From Symbiodinium sp. CCMP2592 (taxonomy: Eukaryota; Sar; Dinophyceae; Suessiales; Symbiodiniaceae), in the NCBI GenBank assembly GCA_905221615.1, contig CAJNDT010004668.1, positions 261,001 to 325,000 on the forward strand: a stretch of 64,000 nt of DNA, in the 5' to 3' direction. Under the pieces are notes generated by a model. It saw only the letters and a list, made by a program, of their open reading frames with translations. It did no database searches and was not told where the DNA came from. Position numbers and translations under genes: made by a program. Position 1 is the stretch's first letter. Every line of letters starts with the position of its first letter. Shown piece after piece: positions 62,262 through 64,000 of the stretch.

Positions 62262-62941
62262 ATGACCGATGGCTCCGTGGAAGAGGACCAAGCGACCCAG
62301 TCGGAGACCGTGACGCAGGCAACGCAGGGCTTCAATGTGGAGTCGCAGGCCGCTGGGGAGACTTGCCATGCGGTAGTCTTTTCCACCAAAGGCAATGAGA
62401 AGTTCGAATTCGAGCTGGAAGGTGCCAGCGAGGTCTTCCTTGGGCGCTCGCCGGATTGCGAAATCCAAGCAAAGGACATGCACGTGTCCAAGAAGCATCT
62501 ACGGATCTATCGTGATGATCAGCGGTGTTATTTCATAGAGCAGCTCAGCCCTGCGGGGACATTCATTAATACACAGTACCTGAAGAAGGGGGAGCGACGC
62601 GTGCTCAACCATGGTGATGCCATCACGATTACACGCCAGCTCTCTGCCGATATAATTCCTTTCGCATCCTTCTTCTTTCGCACGACAGGACAGACTGAGA
62701 CAGGAGCACCACAAGCAGGAGCAGACTTGGCCAAAGTGAACATTGATACATCGGATTGCGAGCTTCGGCATCTGGTCACAGACGGCTGGGTGAGGAGGCA
62801 GTGGGACATCTCGCAGAAATTGGGCGGTGGCGCTTTCAGCACGGTAAAGCTGGGCGTGCGCAGCAAGAAGGGGATCTCAGAAGAGCTCATGCCAGGGCTG
62901 AGGTGCGCCATAAAGATCATCGACAAGAGGAAGTTGACGAA
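62262..62941 (+). CDS. FHA-domain protein kinase, exon 1
   Basis: Start chosen at MTDGSVEEDQATQ: TTCGCAG lies two bases before it, a plausible spliced-leader acceptor; the frame is open further upstream. The FHA domain covers about residues 35-130 with VFLGRSPDCEI, HVSKKHLRIY and GTFIN, the phosphothreonine-binding signature. The kinase domain starts near 182 with WDISQKLGGGAFSTVKLG (glycine loop) and CAIKIIDKRKL (catalytic Lys). The FHA-then-kinase order is that of CHK2/RAD53-type DNA-damage kinases, but other FHA kinases exist. Confidence 0.85.
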
Positions 62942-63200
62942 GCTGGGTTCTTGTTACGGGATTTCATCTAACTTACCAGAATACAGAGACCCATGTTATT
63001 TACCCTAAACATCCCTAAACCCTAACAATTATGCAACTGAAATCATATAAGTCCCTTAACAAACCCTGAGCCCTCAACCCTAAAGCCCCAGTTGCCTACA
63101 GCAGGTGACTCTGCAGGTCGAACAGGAGCCCTTAAACAAAAAAAACCCTAAAGCCCTAAAGGTTTAGGGTTTAGGGTTTAGGGTTTAGGGTAAAGCCCAG
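62942..63200 (+). mobile_element. Kinase intron 1, GC-AG, F6-like start
   Basis: GCTGGGTTCTTGTTACGGG ... TTTAGGGTAAAGCCCAG. GC donor, AG acceptor; splicing keeps the kinase frame (KLTKKFQRKR). Interior contains CCCTAAA (63000-63135) and then a TTTAGGG array (63160-63190). Confidence 0.7.
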
Positions 63201-63287
63201 GAAATTCCAGAGGAAGCGCTCCTCGGGAGAGAATTTGAACCAGGAGCCAGAGTTGATGAGCAGCCTTCGTCACCCCAACATTGTGAA
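63201..63287 (+). CDS. FHA-kinase, exon 2
   Basis: Reads KFQRKRSSGENLNQEPELMS SLRHPNIVK: the alpha-C helix with its Glu (EPEL) and the HPNIV strand of protein kinases. Phase matches both introns. Confidence 0.8.
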
Positions 63288-63585
63288 GTGCCTGGGCTCT
63301 TGTTAAGGGGAGTTACCATCATAAGGGCTCCTTTAAGGGATCTACAAGGGTTCCCTTCATGGGTTCTATAAGGGTTCCTTTAAGAGTGAAGCGTGTGGGG
63401 TTCTTGTAAATAGGGGCTTTATTTAAGTTACCATAATAGGGATCTATTGCGCCTTTAAGGGATCTATAAGAGTTCCGTTAAGTCTTTAGGGTGAAATGTT
63501 TAACTTACCATAATAGGGACCTACAGTAAATAAGATGCTTTCCTTATTATGGTAACGTAAACTAAGCCCCTTAGCAAGAACCCAG
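63288..63585 (+). mobile_element. Kinase intron 2: introner F6, GT-AG, GTGCCT duplication
   Basis: GTGCCT + GGGCTCTTGTTAAGG ... CCTTAGCAAGAACCCAG + GTGCCT. The duplicated hexamer supplies the GT donor. Removal gives KCLEWFQTETHIYL, an exact kinase-type sequence. Interior has several TTACCATAATAGGGATCTA repeats. Confidence 0.85.
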
Positions 63586-63647
63586 GTGCCTTGAATGGTT
63601 CCAGACGGAGACTCATATTTACCTTGCGCTGGAGTTGATCCATGGTG
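63586..63647 (+). CDS. FHA-kinase, exon 3 (gene continues)
   Basis: Reads CLEWFQTETHIYLALELIHG, the strand up to the kinase hinge. The next intron seems to start with GC at 63648. The catalytic loop and activation segment are not in the window unless beyond 64000, so the gene is cut off. Confidence 0.8.
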
Positions 63648-63734
63648 GCTAGGTCTGCCAGTCGGCCCTTTTCCCCACTTTGTGGTCTTAGGTTCCTGAT
63701 GAAGCTGCCCAGTACCAGAAAGGGAGCCCGTTCT

Positions 63735-63855
63735 ATTCCTAAACCCTAACCCTAAACCCCGAACCCTAAACCTTAAACCCCAAACACCAAACCCTAAACC
63801 CCAAACCCCAAACCCTAAACCCCAAACCCTAAACCCTAAACCCCAAACCCTAAAC
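63735..63855. repeat. CCCTAAA/CCCCAAA telomere-like array
   Basis: About 120 bp of alternating CCCTAAA and CCCCAAA units in the third kinase intron. Confidence 0.9.
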
Positions 63856-63860
63856 GGCCT

Positions 63861-64000
63861 AGAGGCCGCCCACCTCCGTGGGTGGGCGGCGCTTAAGCCC
63901 CTCGACCTCGATGGCGCAGAGCGACCCAATACGCTTGCCCGCCTTTCCACAGCCATGGGGACGGTCGCACCCACGATGGGCCCGGACCAGCACTGGTCCC
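63861..64000 (+). CDS. Possible further exon at window end
   Basis: Open frame reading EAAHLRGWAALKPLDLDGAE RPNTLARLSTAMG after a CCCTAAA tract. It does not resemble the expected next kinase segment, so it may be another gene or chance. Confidence 0.3.
63865..63890. repeat. Perfect 10-bp GC hairpin
   Basis: GCCGCCCACC - TCCGTG - GGTGGGCGGC. Confidence 0.7.

Noticed and set aside
63486-63974. 162-codon minus-strand ORF
   Set aside because: Runs through an introner, a kinase exon and a telomere-like array on the wrong strand.

Overview
The window looks like nuclear DNA of a dinoflagellate, probably a Symbiodinium-like alga. Evidence: very small G/C-ending coding pieces scattered in a sea of degenerate Arabidopsis-type telomere motif (CCCTAAA/TTTAGGG), introns with GA, GC or GT donors, short hairpin elements at exon junctions, and a giant copia-type retrotransposon. 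No bacterial operon, rRNA or tRNA gene was recognised. All exon calls are read by eye from open frames, splice-like borders and codon bias; none was tested against transcripts.

Layout. 0.9-4.1 kb: telomere-like repeats and a two-ORF gene with an Arg/Ser-rich 51-bp tandem repeat. About 4.4-21.9 kb: one plus-strand gene for a coiled-coil protein, split into at least ten pieces. One of its introns (6550-19087) is 12.5 kb long because an intact-looking LTR retrotransposon (6697-19017, identical 164-bp LTRs) sits inside it. 22.6-41 kb: isolated micro-exons, hairpin elements and long trinucleotide repeats. 42.3-47.0 kb: a compact row of five plus-strand ORFs, partly overlapping, with a different base composition; the last one is a 2-oxoglutarate/Fe(II) oxygenase-like protein related to the end of the retrotransposon polyprotein. 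48.6-59.3 kb: more micro-exons and hairpin elements. 59.65 kb: a U6 snRNA-like sequence. 62.3-64 kb: the start of an FHA-domain protein kinase with two resolvable introns.

The retrotransposon is the most striking item. Besides gag, zinc knuckle, protease, integrase, reverse transcriptase and RNase H it carries domains not expected in a copia element: a DUF488 domain at the start of the second ORF, a 2OG-Fe(II) oxygenase-like domain at the end of the first, and a Cys-x5-Arg (RapZ C-terminal-like) domain in the middle. The second ORF lies in the +1 frame and has no early ATG, which suggests frameshifting.

The second theme is intron birth by transposable elements (introners). At least five introns can be resolved to the base. 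Several have the form target duplication + inverted-repeat element ending in AG + target duplication, so the duplicated target supplies a GA, GC or GT donor. About fifteen hairpin families of 70-180 bp are present, several sharing a GGATCCTACTAT core. Most exons are preceded by CCCTAAA-rich and followed by TTTAGGG-rich sequence, so the two ends of an intron could pair.
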